Source of the DNA: Roseitranquillus sp963749675
GTDB taxonomy: Bacteria > Pseudomonadota > Alphaproteobacteria > Rhodobacterales > Rhodobacteraceae
Length of the DNA: 64,000 nucleotides
NCBI GenBank assembly: GCA_963749675.1
Contig: CAVVNT010000010.1
Span: 248,001-312,000, forward strand
Reading direction: 5' to 3'
Positions 18,954-28,455 of this stretch are shown here, piece after piece (position 1 is the first letter of the stretch; each line of letters opens with the position of its first letter). Under the pieces are notes generated by a model. It made no database searches and was not told the origin of the DNA. It saw nothing but the letters and a program-made list of their open reading frames with translations. The position numbers and the translations under genes were made by a program.

Positions 18954-20720
18954 ATGATGCTGAAGCGCGATTGGGACAAGTCTAGGCTGCCGAGCCGGCA
19001 CGTGACCGAGGGGCCGGCGCGCGCGCCGCACCGCAGCTACTACTACGCGATGGGCCTCTCCGAAGAGGAGATCGCGCAGCCCTTCGTTGGCGTCGCCACC
19101 TGCTGGAACGAGGCGGCGCCGTGCAACATCGCGCTCTCCCGCCAGGCGCAGGCGGTGAAGCTGGGCGTCAAGGCCGCGAGCGGCACGCCGCGGGAATTCA
19201 CGACGATCACCGTGACCGACGGCATCGCGATGGGCCACGAGGGGATGCGCTCGTCGCTGGCCAGCCGCGAAGCGATCGCCGACACCGTCGAACTGACGAT
19301 GCGCGGCCACTGCTACGACGCGCTCGTGGGGTTGGCCGGCTGCGATAAGAGCCTGCCCGGCATGATGATGGCGATGGTGCGCCTCAACGTGCCGTCGGTT
19401 TTCATCTACGGCGGCTCGATCCTGCCCGGGAGGGCGCCCGCGGGCGCGGACGTGCCGGAGGATTTCGCCAACCGCGACCTGACCGTGCAGGACATGTTCG
19501 AGGCCGTGGGACGCCACCAGAACGGCACCCTCAGCGACGAGGCGTTGGCGATCCTGGAGCGGGTCGCCTGCCCAAGCGCCGGAGCCTGCGGCGGACAGTT
19601 CACTGCGAACACCATGGCCTGCGTCAGCGAGGCGATCGGGCTCGCGCTCTTCAACTCTTCCGGCGCGCCGGCGCCCTACGAGAGCCGCGACCAGTACGCG
19701 ACGGCGAGCGGCGAGGCGGTGATGGCGCTGCTGGAGCAGAACATCCGTGCCCGTGACGTCGTGACGCGACAGAGCCTCGAGAACGCGGCGCGGGTCGTCG
19801 CCTGCACCGGCGGCTCGACCAATGCGGGCCTGCACCTGCCGGCGATCGCGCACGAGGCGGGGATCGACTTCGACCTCTTCGACGTCTGCGACATCTTCCA
19901 CGACACGCCCTACTTCGTCGACCTCAAGCCGGGCGGGCAGTTCGTCGCAAAGGACTTGTACGACGCCGGCGGCGTGCCGGTGGTGATGAAGGAGTTGCAA
20001 AAGGCGGGCCGGATCCACGAGGATTGCGTCACCGCCTCCGGGCGCACGATGGGCGAGGAGCTCGACCGGATCGACCGCGAGGCCGACGGGCGGGTGATTT
20101 ACCCGATCTCCGCCCCGATCACGAAGACCGGCGGCGTCGTCGGGCTGAAGGGCAACCTTGCCCCTGACGGCGCCATCGTGAAGGTCGCTGGCATGACGCA
20201 GGAGGAACAAGTCTTCACCGGCCCAGCCCGCGTCTTCGAGTCCGAGGAGGAGGCTTTCGCAGCCGTCAAGGCACGCTCGTACGAGCCGGGCTGCGTCATC
20301 GTCATCCGCAACGAGGGGCCCGCGGGGGGCCCCGGCATGCGCGAGATGCTGGCGACGACCGCCGCGCTCTCGGGCCAGGGCATGGGCAAGAAGGTGGCGC
20401 TGATCACCGACGGCCGCTTCTCGGGCGCGACGCGGGGCTTCTGCGTCGGTCATGTCGGGCCCGAGGCAGCGCATGGCGGGCCGATCGCGCTCCTCCGCGA
20501 CGGTGACGTCATCACGATCGACGCGATCGAAGGCGCGATCTCGGTCGATCTGAGCGACGAGGAGCTTGCGGCGCGCAAGACGGAATGGGCGGGGCCGAGG
20601 GCGACGAACTACGCCAGCGGCGCGCTGTGGAAGTACGCCCAACTCGTCGGCCCGACCCGGCTCGGCGCGGTCACGCATCCCGGAGCGGCGGCGGAGACCC
20701 ACGTCTACATGGATCAGTGA
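18954..20720 (+). CDS. ilvD: Dihydroxy-acid dehydratase (IlvD/Edd family)
   Basis: Dehydrates 2,3-dihydroxy-isovalerate and -methylvalerate in valine and isoleucine synthesis; the family also contains sugar-acid dehydratases. 588 residues. Probable iron-sulfur cysteines are in ATCWNEAAPCN (Cys57), LAGCDKSLPG (Cys130) and CPSAGACGGQFTANTM (Cys212). The C-terminal ITDGRFSGATRGFCVGHVGPEA block is conserved throughout the family. Starts at ATG 18954 or 18957 after GGGGGAGGA. It is a single gene followed by a strong hairpin. The biosynthetic role is most likely, since no sugar-acid pathway genes are adjacent. Confidence 0.9.
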   Translation: MMLKRDWDKSRLPSRHVTEGPARAPHRSYYYAMGLSEEEIAQPFVGVATCWNEAAPCNIALSRQAQAVKLGVKAASGTPREFTTITVTDGIAMGHEGMRSSLASREAIADTVELTMRGHCYDALVGLAGCDKSLPGMMMAMVRLNVPSVFIYGGSILPGRAPAGADVPEDFANRDLTVQDMFEAVGRHQNGTLSDEALAILERVACPSAGACGGQFTANTMACVSEAIGLALFNSSGAPAPYESRDQYATASGEAVMALLEQNIRARDVVTRQSLENAARVVACTGGSTNAGLHLPAIAHEAGIDFDLFDVCDIFHDTPYFVDLKPGGQFVAKDLYDAGGVPVVMKELQKAGRIHEDCVTASGRTMGEELDRIDREADGRVIYPISAPITKTGGVVGLKGNLAPDGAIVKVAGMTQEEQVFTGPARVFESEEEAFAAVKARSYEPGCVIVIRNEGPAGGPGMREMLATTAALSGQGMGKKVALITDGRFSGATRGFCVGHVGPEAAHGGPIALLRDGDVITIDAIEGAISVDLSDEELAARKTEWAGPRATNYASGALWKYAQLVGPTRLGAVTHPGAAAETHVYMDQ

Positions 20721-20721
20721 G

Positions 20722-20746
20722 GAGGGCCGGCCACGCGCCGGCCCTC
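20722..20746 (+). terminator. Hairpin terminator after ilvD
   Basis: Perfect 10-base inverted repeat GAGGGCCGGC / GCCGGCCCTC with loop CACGC, beginning two bases after the ilvD stop. There is no downstream T-run, but position and strength argue for a terminator. Confidence 0.6.
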
Positions 20747-20941
20747 GCGGCGTCCTGCGGCCTCCCCGGCCGCCGGGGGCCTGCTCCAAACCCTTCCATT
20801 CGGTTAACGCCAGACTGATTTCATCACGAAAACATGGATTTGAACCTCGCGTCCAAGTTGGACACCCGGCCCCGCTGACGGGCCGTTCTCTGTGACGGGA
20901 CCGCCACGGCAGCGCCACGGGCCGGTTCGAAAGGACAGCCG

Positions 20942-22955
20942 ATGACCGCCTACCCGTATCTTCTCGCGCCGCTCGACCTCGGCCACGTCGACTCTGCCGA
21001 ACCGCGTCCTGATGGGCTCGATGCACACCGGGCTCGAGGAGACCGGAGACTGGAACCGTGTGACGGCCTTCTACGCCGCGCGCGCCCGCGGTGGTGCTGG
21101 CCTGATGGTCACGGGTGGCATGGCCCCGAACAGGGAGGGGGGCGTCTTTCCCGGTGCCGCCGGCCTCTTCACGCGAGAGGACCTCGCCAACCACCGACGT
21201 GTCACCGACGCAGTCCATGAGGCCGGCGGGCGGATCGCGATGCAGATCCTCCATGCCGGCCGCTACGCCTACGGCTCCGAATGCGTGGCGCCCTCGCCGA
21301 TCAAGTCGCCGATCTCGCCGTTCCCGCCCGCCGAGCTCGACGAGGCGGGGATCGAGAAGCAGATGTCCGACATCGAGACAGCCGCCGTCCGCGCGCGAGA
21401 GGCCGGCTACGACGGCGTCGAGGTCATGGGATCGGAAGGATACTTCCTCAACCAGTTCCTCGTCAGCCGCACCAACAAGCGCGAGGATCGCTGGGGCGGC
21501 GCCTACGAGAACCGGATGCGCCTGCCGGTCGAGGTCGTGCGCCGCGTCCGCGCGGCGGTCGGCGCCGACTTCATCCTGATCTACCGCATCAGCCTGATCG
21601 ATCTCGTGCCTGAGGGCTCCACCTGGGACGAGGTGGTGGCCCTGGCGCATGCGGTCGAAGCGGCCGGCGCGTCGATCCTCAACACCGGCATCGGCTGGCA
21701 CGAGGCGCGGATCCCGACCATCGCGACCAGCGTGCCTCGTGCCGCGTTCACCTGGCTCACCAGGAAGCTCAGGGACGAAGTCGGCGTGCCGGTCATCACC
21801 TCGAACCGGATCAATACGCCGGACGTCGCTGAGGTCTTGCTGGCTGACGGCGCCGCCGACATGGTCTCGATGGCGCGGCCCTTCCTTGCCGACGCGGACT
21901 TCGTCGCCAAGGCCCGCTCGGGCCGCGGTGCTGAGATCGCGCCCTGCATCGCCTGCAACCAGGCCTGCCTCGACCACACCTTCGGCGGCAAGGTCGCAAG
22001 CTGTCTGGTGAATCCCCGGGCCGGGCACGAGACGGAGATCGTCGTGCGGCGCGCTGATCGACCCCGCCGGATCGCCGTCGTCGGCGCGGGTCCGGCAGGC
22101 CTTTCGGCTGCAATGACGGCGGCGGAGCGGGGACATTCCGTCACGCTCTTCGAGGCGTCCGACCGGATCGGCGGGCAGCTCAACCTCGCGCGGGTGATTC
22201 CGGGCAAGGAGGAGTTCCATGGCCTCGTCCATTGGTACGAGACCATGCTGCCGCGCCTCGGCGTCGAGCTGAGGCTGGGGCACGCCGCAAAGGCGAGCGA
22301 CTTATCGGGCTATGATGCCGTGGTCGTCGCGACCGGCGTCAGGCCGCGCGATCCGGCGATCCCGGGGCAGGACGGCCCCAACGTGCTCGGCTATGGCGAT
22401 GTCCTGAAGGGCGCGCCGGTCGGCCGGCGGGTGGCGGTTGTGGGCGCGGGCGGGATAGGCTTCGACGTCTCCGACTTCTTGGTCGAGGAGCGCCCCAGCC
22501 CGACCGAGGACCTCGCGCTCTGGCGCCGGACCTGGGGGGTCGCCGACCCCGCGGAGCATCGCGGCGGACTGGCCCCTGAGGGACCGCGGCCGGAGCCGCC
22601 GGCGCGCGACGTGACGCTGCTCCAGCGCAAGGCGGAGCGGCCGGGCAAGCGGCTCGGCAAGACCACGGGCTGGATCCATCGCGCGGGCCTGAAGATGCGG
22701 GGCGTGCGGATGCTGGGCGGCGTCGCCTACGAGCGGATCGACGAGCGGGGCCTCCACATCGTGCGCGACGGTGTGCCCGAGCTAATCGAAGTGGACAACG
22801 TTGTCCTCTGCACGGGGCAGGAGAGCGAGCGACGCCTCGCCGACGCGCTGGCTGATAACCCGGAGGTTCATGTCATCGGCGGAGCGGACGTCGCGGCCGA
22901 GCTCGACGCCAAGCGCGCGATCGACCAGGCGGTGCGCCTGGCCATGACTCTCTAG
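20942..22955 (+). pseudogene. NADH:flavin oxidoreductase (2,4-dienoyl-CoA reductase type), one frameshift
   Basis: Two-domain flavoenzyme of the FadH / trimethylamine-dehydrogenase-like group, about 670 residues. The N-terminal old-yellow-enzyme barrel includes DIETAAVRAREAGYDGVEVMG, the [4Fe-4S] ligands CIACNQACLDHTFGGKVASC follow near residue 340, and the C-terminal FAD/NAD domain shows RRIAVVGAGPAGLSAA and VAVVGAGGIGFD. ATG 20942 gives the typical start MTAYPYLLAPLDLGHV; one extra G near 20991 moves the rest (TLPNRVLMGSMHTGLEE) into the frame that runs to 22955. The substrate may be a dienoyl-CoA or another unsaturated compound. The LysR gene downstream could regulate it. Confidence 0.85.
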
Positions 22956-23090
22956 CGGAAGTCGCTAAATTTCCGCTGTTTCCCCCCGCGCCGCTTTCCG
23001 GCTGCGCGCCGCGCCATTGTCGCGGCGCTGCCACGATTTCGCCTCAATCCGATGCTATCGGCAGTGCCGGGTTCGAGAGGCGAGGGGAAG

Positions 23091-23996
23091 ATGGATCGAC
23101 TGACCGAAATGGAAGCGTTCGCCACTGTCGTGGATCAGGGCGGCTTCACCGACGCCGCCCGCAAGATGGGAATCTCGAAGAGCGCCGTCAGCAAGCACGT
23201 CGCGGCGCTGGAGTCGCGGTTGGGTGCGCGGCTCCTGAACCGCACGACGCGGCGAGTGGACCCGACCGAGATCGGGCTCGCCTACTACGATCGCGCCCAG
23301 CGGGTACTCAACGACGCGGGCGAGGCCGACGCGCTGGTGGCCTCGATGCAGGTGCAGCCGTCGGGCATCCTGCGCGTCGCGGCTCTGTCGGACTTCGGCG
23401 CATGTCACCTGTCACCGGTGCTGGGAGATTTTCTGGCCCACTACCCCGAAGTCACGGTCTACATGCAGCTGTCGCCCGAGCGGATCGATCCGGTTGCCGG
23501 CGGCTTCGACCTCGTGCTTCGCCTCGGCGAGCCGGAGGATTCGAGCCTCCGCGTCCGCAAGCTCGCGGAGACGACGACGCGCATGATCGCGGCGCCGTCT
23601 TACCTCGAGAGGGCGGGTCGGCCGCAACGGATCGACGACGTCAGGGACCACAAGCTCCTGCACTATTCGCAGAGCGCGACAGGCAACGTATGGCGGCTGA
23701 CCTCGCCTTCCGGCGAGGTGCGGCAGATCCGCAGCCCGGGTTTCCTGATGGTGAACGACGGCCGGTCGCTCCTGAGCGCCGCCATAGCCGGGCTTGGCAT
23801 CGCCTACCTGCCGGATTTCCTATATGCCCCCGCGCTTGCGGCGGGCCAGGTCGTGGAGGTCATGCCGGAGCTTCCCGGCGAGGTGCAGAGCCTCCACGTC
23901 CTCTATCCGCCGGGCCGATTCACGCAGCCCAAGGTGCGCGCGTTCATCGACTTTCTGGTCGAGACGTTCGGCAGCCGCGGGCCGGGCGGATGGTAG
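23091..23996 (+). CDS. LysR family transcriptional regulator
   Basis: DNA-binding regulator of 301 residues. The winged helix-turn-helix occupies about residues 1-60 (FTDAARKMGISKSAVSKHVAALESRLGARLLNRTTRRV), followed by a type-2 periplasmic-binding-like effector domain. ATG 23091 is preferred over 23052 because MDRLTEMEAF is the canonical LysR start and GAGGGGA lies just before it. It follows the flavin oxidoreductase on the same strand with a gap of 135 bases. This subfamily (AaeR/DhcR-like start) often responds to aromatic or quinone-type effectors. The target genes cannot be read from this sequence. Confidence 0.92.
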   Translation: MDRLTEMEAFATVVDQGGFTDAARKMGISKSAVSKHVAALESRLGARLLNRTTRRVDPTEIGLAYYDRAQRVLNDAGEADALVASMQVQPSGILRVAALSDFGACHLSPVLGDFLAHYPEVTVYMQLSPERIDPVAGGFDLVLRLGEPEDSSLRVRKLAETTTRMIAAPSYLERAGRPQRIDDVRDHKLLHYSQSATGNVWRLTSPSGEVRQIRSPGFLMVNDGRSLLSAAIAGLGIAYLPDFLYAPALAAGQVVEVMPELPGEVQSLHVLYPPGRFTQPKVRAFIDFLVETFGSRGPGGW

Positions 23997-24560
23997 CTAT
24001 CGCGCGCGAGCGTGGTACTCCGAATTCGGCTGCATCCCCGTGGCCGAGGCGACGCGATTGGACATCGCGAAGAATCCCGCGACCGAGGCGATGTCCCAAA
24101 TGTCTCGATCGGTGAAGCCGGCGTTCCTGAGTTCCTCGCGGTCGTCCTCGGAGATCTTGGCGCTAGCCAGCGTCACCTTCTCGGCAAAGGTCAGCATTGC
24201 CGTCTGGCGGGCGTCGAGGTCGGCCACGCGCCAGTTCATCACCATCATCTCGCCCAGCTCAGGGGTCCCAAGCTCACGAACGGCCGCGCCATGGGCGACC
24301 TGGCAGTACCAGCAGCGGTTGATCGACGAGACGGCCACCGCGATCATCTCGCGTTCCAGCTTCGATAGTCCGCTCTCGCCCAGCATGAGGTCGTTGTAGA
24401 GAGCGGTGAACGCGTCGAGCTTGGCGGCGTCGAAGGCGTAGGCGCTGAGCACGTTCGGGACGAGGCCGAGCTTCTTTCGGCACACCTCGAAGTACTTCGC
24501 CGTCCGCTCCGGCAGGGGGTCGAGCGGCGGCAGGTCGAGTGCGGTGACGTTGTCGGTCAT
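23997..24560 (-). CDS. Peroxidase-related (AhpD/CMD-like) protein
   Basis: All-helical protein of 187 residues in the carboxymuconolactone-decarboxylase/AhpD superfamily, peroxidase-related subgroup. The redox motif is CWYC at 83-86 with His90 (CQVAHGAAVRELG), as in AhpD, where the two cysteines and the histidine reduce peroxide. TDRDIWDIASVAGFFAMSNRVASATGM near the C-terminus is the subgroup signature. Its stop directly abuts the LysR stop (convergent). The start overlaps the stop of the upstream GNAT gene (ATGA), so the two form an operon with the molybdopterin-binding gene. The physiological electron donor is unknown. Confidence 0.88.
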   Translation of the reverse strand: MTDNVTALDLPPLDPLPERTAKYFEVCRKKLGLVPNVLSAYAFDAAKLDAFTALYNDLMLGESGLSKLEREMIAVAVSSINRCWYCQVAHGAAVRELGTPELGEMMVMNWRVADLDARQTAMLTFAEKVTLASAKISEDDREELRNAGFTDRDIWDIASVAGFFAMSNRVASATGMQPNSEYHARAR

Positions 24561-25243
24561 GTCTCCCTCATCCGGTAGTGGTAGCGCGCGATCTCCGTCA
24601 TTCCGATCGCGTCGTAGAGCGCGCGGGCCGCGGTGTTCTCCGCCGTCACGGCGAGCGCCATCCAGGACGCCCCGTTCCGCACCGACCATGTCGCGGCAGC
24701 GCGCATCATCAGGCGCGCCGCGCCCTTGCGCCGCCGGAGCGTCAGAACCTCGACCGCGTGTACCATCGCGACCCCATCGGAGATCGCGACGAAGCCTGCG
24801 CCGGCGGCGCGGTCGCCGGCTCGGCAGAGTAGGCTCGCCTTGGGCTCGACGGCGCGGTCCATCACGGCCAGCCTGTCCGCGCCGACCCCGCCCGCGGCCC
24901 AGATCTCCTCCATGATCGCAAGTCTGCCGCGGGTCCAGTACGCCGTCCCGTGGGCCAGCGGGCCGGTGAGGTCCGTCGCGGGGCACAGGTACAGCAACGT
25001 CTCGTCGACCATGCGGTAGCCGCGGCGCGCCAGTGCGGCGGCTAGGCCTTCATCCCAAGGGCGGATCTGGACGAGGCCGGGGGCGACCTCGGCCCGCGCC
25101 CCGGGGCCTGCGGTCGCGGCCGAGACCCGCTTGCCGCCGCCTGCACCGTCGCGCAGGGTCCAGCCCGCCTCCTCGCGCGTCGCCCTTGGCGGCCATGTCG
25201 CTTCGAGCACCCGAAAGAGCGCCCTCGCATCCGGCGGCTTCAC
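24557..25243 (-). CDS. GNAT family N-acetyltransferase
   Basis: Protein of 228 residues with a C-terminal GNAT domain. The acetyl-CoA loop is seen at LRRRKGAARLMMRAAATW (motif A) and the final strand at NTAARALYDAIGMTEIARYHYRMRE (motif B). The N-terminal 80 residues are variable and may be a degenerate second GNAT half. It overlaps the AhpD-like gene by four bases downstream and the molybdopterin-binding gene by four bases upstream, so three genes are translationally coupled. The acceptor substrate is unknown. Confidence 0.85.
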   Translation of the reverse strand: MKPPDARALFRVLEATWPPRATREEAGWTLRDGAGGGKRVSAATAGPGARAEVAPGLVQIRPWDEGLAAALARRGYRMVDETLLYLCPATDLTGPLAHGTAYWTRGRLAIMEEIWAAGGVGADRLAVMDRAVEPKASLLCRAGDRAAGAGFVAISDGVAMVHAVEVLTLRRRKGAARLMMRAAATWSVRNGASWMALAVTAENTAARALYDAIGMTEIARYHYRMRET

Positions 25244-25959
25244 TCCGCGAAGTCGCCCAGCCGGGCCATCGCTTCGTTGACCGTCGCAGGGTCGGTGCCG
25301 CGCACCACCACGTTGGTGCCGTGGACGCCGTGCTGGTGGAACGGATAGCTGCCGAAATGCAGGCCGGGATAATCCCGTGCGAGATCTCCCAGCGGGCCGG
25401 CGATGTCGCCCTCGCCACGCTCGATCCTCAGCGACTGGCTGTAGAGCGGCGCGCCACCCGTCAGGTGCGGCAGCAGCGAGGCGACCATCGCGCGGAAAAT
25501 CTCCGGCACCCCGGCCAGCACGTGCACGTTGCCGAGCGTGAATCCCGGCGCCGCGGAAATCGGGTTCTCGATCAGCTCGCCACCCTCCGGGATGCGGGCC
25601 ATCCTGAGCCGGGCCTCGTTCAATGCGGTTCCCGTGCGGGCGTAGTGCCGCTCCAGCAGCGCGCGGGCATCGTCACGCACATCGATCGTGGCGCCCATCG
25701 CCTCGGCCACGCAGTCCGCAGTGATGTCGTCGTGCGTCGGACCGATGCCGCCCGAGGTGAAGACGTGGTCCCACGCCGCCGACAGCGCGCGCAGCCCCTC
25801 GACGATCGCGGTTGGGTCGTCGGCCACGATGCGTGCCTCGCGCAGGTCGATGCCGTGTTCCGCCAGCTGCTCCGCGAGGTGCGCCATGTTGCCCTCGCGC
25901 GTGCGGCCCGAGAGGATCTCGTCGCCGATGATCAGCATCGCGGCGGTTGGGTTCGGCAT
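25240..25959 (-). CDS. Molybdopterin-binding (MoaB/CinA-N type) domain protein
   Basis: Single-domain protein of 239 residues homologous to the N-terminal domain of CinA and to MoaB/MogA. MLIIGDEILSGRTREGNMAHLAEQL at residues 8-32 and FTSGGIGPTHDDITADCVAEAMG near residue 68 are the family signatures. Stand-alone versions in alphaproteobacteria are annotated as competence/damage-inducible protein A or as molybdopterin-binding; the nicotinamide deamidase domain of full CinA is absent. First gene of a three-gene minus-strand operon and divergent from sfsA. Confidence 0.85.
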   Translation of the reverse strand: MPNPTAAMLIIGDEILSGRTREGNMAHLAEQLAEHGIDLREARIVADDPTAIVEGLRALSAAWDHVFTSGGIGPTHDDITADCVAEAMGATIDVRDDARALLERHYARTGTALNEARLRMARIPEGGELIENPISAAPGFTLGNVHVLAGVPEIFRAMVASLLPHLTGGAPLYSQSLRIERGEGDIAGPLGDLARDYPGLHFGSYPFHQHGVHGTNVVVRGTDPATVNEAMARLGDFAE

Positions 25960-26005
25960 GGGCGGGCCTCGTTGCAGCGGAACGCCCTCGTGGTATGCCC
26001 CGCCG

Positions 26006-26740
26006 GTGCGCTTTGGAAGCCCCCTGATCCCCGCGCGCCTCGTGCGCCGCTACAAGCGCTTTCTCGCGGATGCGGTGCTGGAGGATGGGACGGAGGTCAC
26101 GGCGCATTGTCCCAATCCGGGCAGCATGATGGGGCTCGCGGAGCCCGGGATGCGCATCTGGCTGGAGCCGGCGCAGCCCGGGCGCAAGCTGCCCTATGCC
26201 TGGCGCCTGGTGGAGCTGTCGGCCGGTCATCTGGCTGGCATCGACACCGGCGTCCCGAACAGGGTCGTAGGCGAAGCCCTGCGCGACGGTCGAATACCGG
26301 AGCTGGCGGCATACGGCACGGTCAAGCCAGAGCAACGGTACGGCAAGGCGAGCCGCGTCGACTTTCTGCTGAGCGAGCCTGGCCTTCCCGACGCGTACCT
26401 CGAGGTCAAGAACGTCCACCTGCGGCGTGAGGGGGACTGGGCCGAGTTCCCCGACTGCATCACCGCCCGCGGCGCACGTCACCTGGGAGAGCTTGCGCAG
26501 ATGGTGGCGGAGGGGCACCGCGCGGTCATGCTCTACCTCGTGCAGCGGACCGATTGCGCGCGGTTCCGACTCGCCTCGGACATCGATCCCCTCTACGCCG
26601 CAGCCGCAGGTGCTGCGCAGCAGGCGGGTGTGGAGACCCTGTGCTTCGGTACTCTGATCGATCGCGGCGGTGTCGAGTTCGGCTCCAAACGCTCCGTCTG
26701 GTTTGCGTCCCCGGGCACGGACGCCTATCTAGACGGCTGA
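26006..26740 (+). CDS. sfsA: DNA/RNA nuclease SfsA
   Basis: SfsA family protein of 244 residues, first described as a sugar-fermentation stimulation protein and now grouped with nuclease-like folds. VRFGSPLIPARLVRRYKRFLADAVL at the N-terminus, HCPNPGSMMG, and YLEVKNVHLR (restriction-endonuclease-like E-x-K) are diagnostic. GTG 26006 is the best start because it gives the usual M-R-F-x-S-P-L beginning; no ATG is suitable. It is followed 25 bases later by map on the same strand, a neighbourhood common in alphaproteobacteria. Confidence 0.93.
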   Translation: MRFGSPLIPARLVRRYKRFLADAVLEDGTEVTAHCPNPGSMMGLAEPGMRIWLEPAQPGRKLPYAWRLVELSAGHLAGIDTGVPNRVVGEALRDGRIPELAAYGTVKPEQRYGKASRVDFLLSEPGLPDAYLEVKNVHLRREGDWAEFPDCITARGARHLGELAQMVAEGHRAVMLYLVQRTDCARFRLASDIDPLYAAAAGAAQQAGVETLCFGTLIDRGGVEFGSKRSVWFASPGTDAYLDG

Positions 26741-26765
26741 CTTTCTCCACGAGGGAGCCCGTTCG

Positions 26766-27575
26766 ATGGACGAGCACCGCGGCCGTCTGACAAGGGATGG
26801 TATCCGCATTCACGATCCCGGCGACTTCGCGGGCATGCACGCCGCAGGGCGCGTCGCGGCCGAAATTCTTGACGAGATCGCCCCCATGGTCATGCCGGGT
26901 GCGACCACGGCCGCGATCGACGATTGGGTGACGAAGCGGATCGCCGAGGTCGGGGCGGTTTCCGCGACCATCGGGTACAAGGGATACCAGCACGCCACCT
27001 GCATCAGCGTGAATCATGTCGTTTGTCACGGGATCCCGGGACAGAAGGTCCTCAAGGACGGGGACATCCTCAACGTCGACGTCACCGTCATCGTCGATGG
27101 CTGGTTCGGTGACAGCTCGCGGATGTATGTCGCAGGCAAGCTGTCGCGGAAGGCGGAGCGGCTGATCCAGGTCACCCATGATGCGCTGATGGTGGGGATC
27201 GAGGCGGTGAGGCCGGGCCAGACCTTCGGCGACATCGGCCACGCCATCCAGAGCTTTGTGGAGGGCGAGCGGATGAGCGTGGTGCGCGACTTCTGCGGGC
27301 ACGGGCTCGGCCGCGTATTTCACGCGCCGCCGAACGTCCTGCACTATGGCAGGGCGTGCTCGGGCGCTCGGCTGGAGCCCGGCATGTTCTTTACAATCGA
27401 GCCGATGGTGAATCTCGGGCGGCCCGAGACCAAGGTTCTGGCGGACGATTGGACGGCGGTGACGCGCGACAAATCCCTGTCGGCGCAGTTCGAGCACTCG
27501 GTCGGCGTGACCGAGGATGGCTGCGAGATATTCACCCTGTCGCCCGGTGGGCGCTTCCACCCGACCTGGAGCTGA
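26766..27575 (+). CDS. map: Methionine aminopeptidase, type I
   Basis: Removes the initiator methionine from nascent proteins; essential in most bacteria. 269 residues. Metal ligands are visible in DGDILNVDVTVIVDGWFGDSSRMY (two Asp), GHGLGRVFHAPP (His), FTIEPMVN (Glu) and QFEHSVGV (Glu). The start ATG 26766 is behind GAGGGAG. It follows sfsA, and the opposite-strand 65-residue frame ends three bases after its stop. Confidence 0.97.
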   Translation: MDEHRGRLTRDGIRIHDPGDFAGMHAAGRVAAEILDEIAPMVMPGATTAAIDDWVTKRIAEVGAVSATIGYKGYQHATCISVNHVVCHGIPGQKVLKDGDILNVDVTVIVDGWFGDSSRMYVAGKLSRKAERLIQVTHDALMVGIEAVRPGQTFGDIGHAIQSFVEGERMSVVRDFCGHGLGRVFHAPPNVLHYGRACSGARLEPGMFFTIEPMVNLGRPETKVLADDWTAVTRDKSLSAQFEHSVGVTEDGCEIFTLSPGGRFHPTWS

Positions 27576-27578
27576 CCT

Positions 27579-27776
27579 TCAGGCGGAGGGTGGCGGGTCG
27601 TCCCGCGCGTGCGAACGTGCGATCTGTATCAGCAACTCCGGCACTCCTGCGCGCGCCGATGCCACGTCACCGATCAGCAGAGGCCGCGGCACCGGACGTT
27701 CGGGACCGGGTGCGGGAATGTCGAGCGGAAGGAACGCGGCGAGGGTTGACATCGGACGAAGGTAGTACGTCGGCAT
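27579..27776 (-). CDS. Small hypothetical protein downstream of rsmD
   Basis: Open frame of 65 codons beginning at ATG 27776, 19 bases after the rsmD stop on the same strand and filling the gap to map. The sequence (MPTYYLRPMSTLAAFLPLDI, then RPLLIGDVASARAGVPELLI) is not low-complexity and could be a small protein or the remaining piece of a larger one. I do not recognise it. No clear ribosome site is seen; translation could also start at the second Met (residue 9). Confidence 0.35.
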   Translation of the reverse strand: MPTYYLRPMSTLAAFLPLDIPAPGPERPVPRPLLIGDVASARAGVPELLIQIARSHARDDPPPSA

Positions 27777-27795
27777 GCGGTTGCCTACCCGACCT

Positions 27796-28344
27796 TCATC
27801 CGCGCTCCAGAAAGGTGACGATCGTTCCGCCCCAGCGCCTCTGGTCGATCTGGCGAAATCCGGGCGGCGCGGCGACCTCGATCCCCTCCTCCCAGACGAG
27901 CAGCGGGTCGACGGACAGCCATCCGCCGGAGGCTGCGCTCTCGAGGGTCTTCTCGCCGAGGCCGCGTCCGTAGGGCGGGTCGAGGAAGACCAGATCACAT
28001 GCTTCGGCGCGATTGGGCGGCAAGCGCGCCGCGTCGGCTGCGAGGATCCGGGCTTCGGCCCCGGTCTTGGCGATGTTGGCGCGGAGGAGCGCCTGCGCGG
28101 CGCGCCCGCGTTCCACGAATGTGGCGAAGGCGGCCCCACGGCTGAGCGCCTCGAGGCCCAGCGCGCCGGTGCCCGCGAACAGATCGAGGACCTGCGTTCC
28201 TTCGGGCGGGCGGCCCATCGACATCAGGATGTTGAAGATGCTCTCGCGAATCCGGTCCGTCGTCGGCCTCAGCCGCGCCGCCTCGTCGCCCTTGCCGACG
28301 GCGGCGAGCGCCGTGCCTCGCCATCGGCCCCCGACGATCCTCAT
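27796..28344 (-). CDS. rsmD: 16S rRNA (guanine-966-N2)-methyltransferase
   Basis: Methylates G966 of 16S rRNA during 30S assembly using SAM. 182 residues. SAM motif I is LDLFAGTGALGLEALSRGA, and the catalytic N-methyltransferase motif is VFLDPPYGRGLGE. ATG 28344 gives the canonical MRIVGGRWRGTAL start; the open frame further upstream overlaps the divergent promoter of the peroxiredoxin gene and is not coding. RLRPTTDRIRESIFNIL near residue 28 is another conserved block. Confidence 0.95.
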   Translation of the reverse strand: MRIVGGRWRGTALAAVGKGDEAARLRPTTDRIRESIFNILMSMGRPPEGTQVLDLFAGTGALGLEALSRGAAFATFVERGRAAQALLRANIAKTGAEARILAADAARLPPNRAEACDLVFLDPPYGRGLGEKTLESAASGGWLSVDPLLVWEEGIEVAAPPGFRQIDQRRWGGTIVTFLERG

Positions 28345-28455
28345 ACGTGGCGGGACTGTCGGGCGCGTTGCACTAGGTCCTGCGTGGGATTTTTCATGGT
28401 GCCTCCGGTCAGGTCGCAGGCGCTCTACCAAAAAAGGAAGCGAGAGAGGAAGTCG

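Noticed and set aside
20825..20860. GGTTCAAATCC on the minus strand, similar to a tRNA T-arm
   Set aside because: The neighbouring bases do not form a T-stem or acceptor stem, and no anticodon arm is found at the correct distance.
17949..22283. Open frame of 1444 codons on the minus strand
   Set aside because: It is antisense to ilvD and the flavin oxidoreductase, both strongly supported. Only its last about 294 codons encode a real protein (the CPBP protease). The rest is a by-product of high GC.
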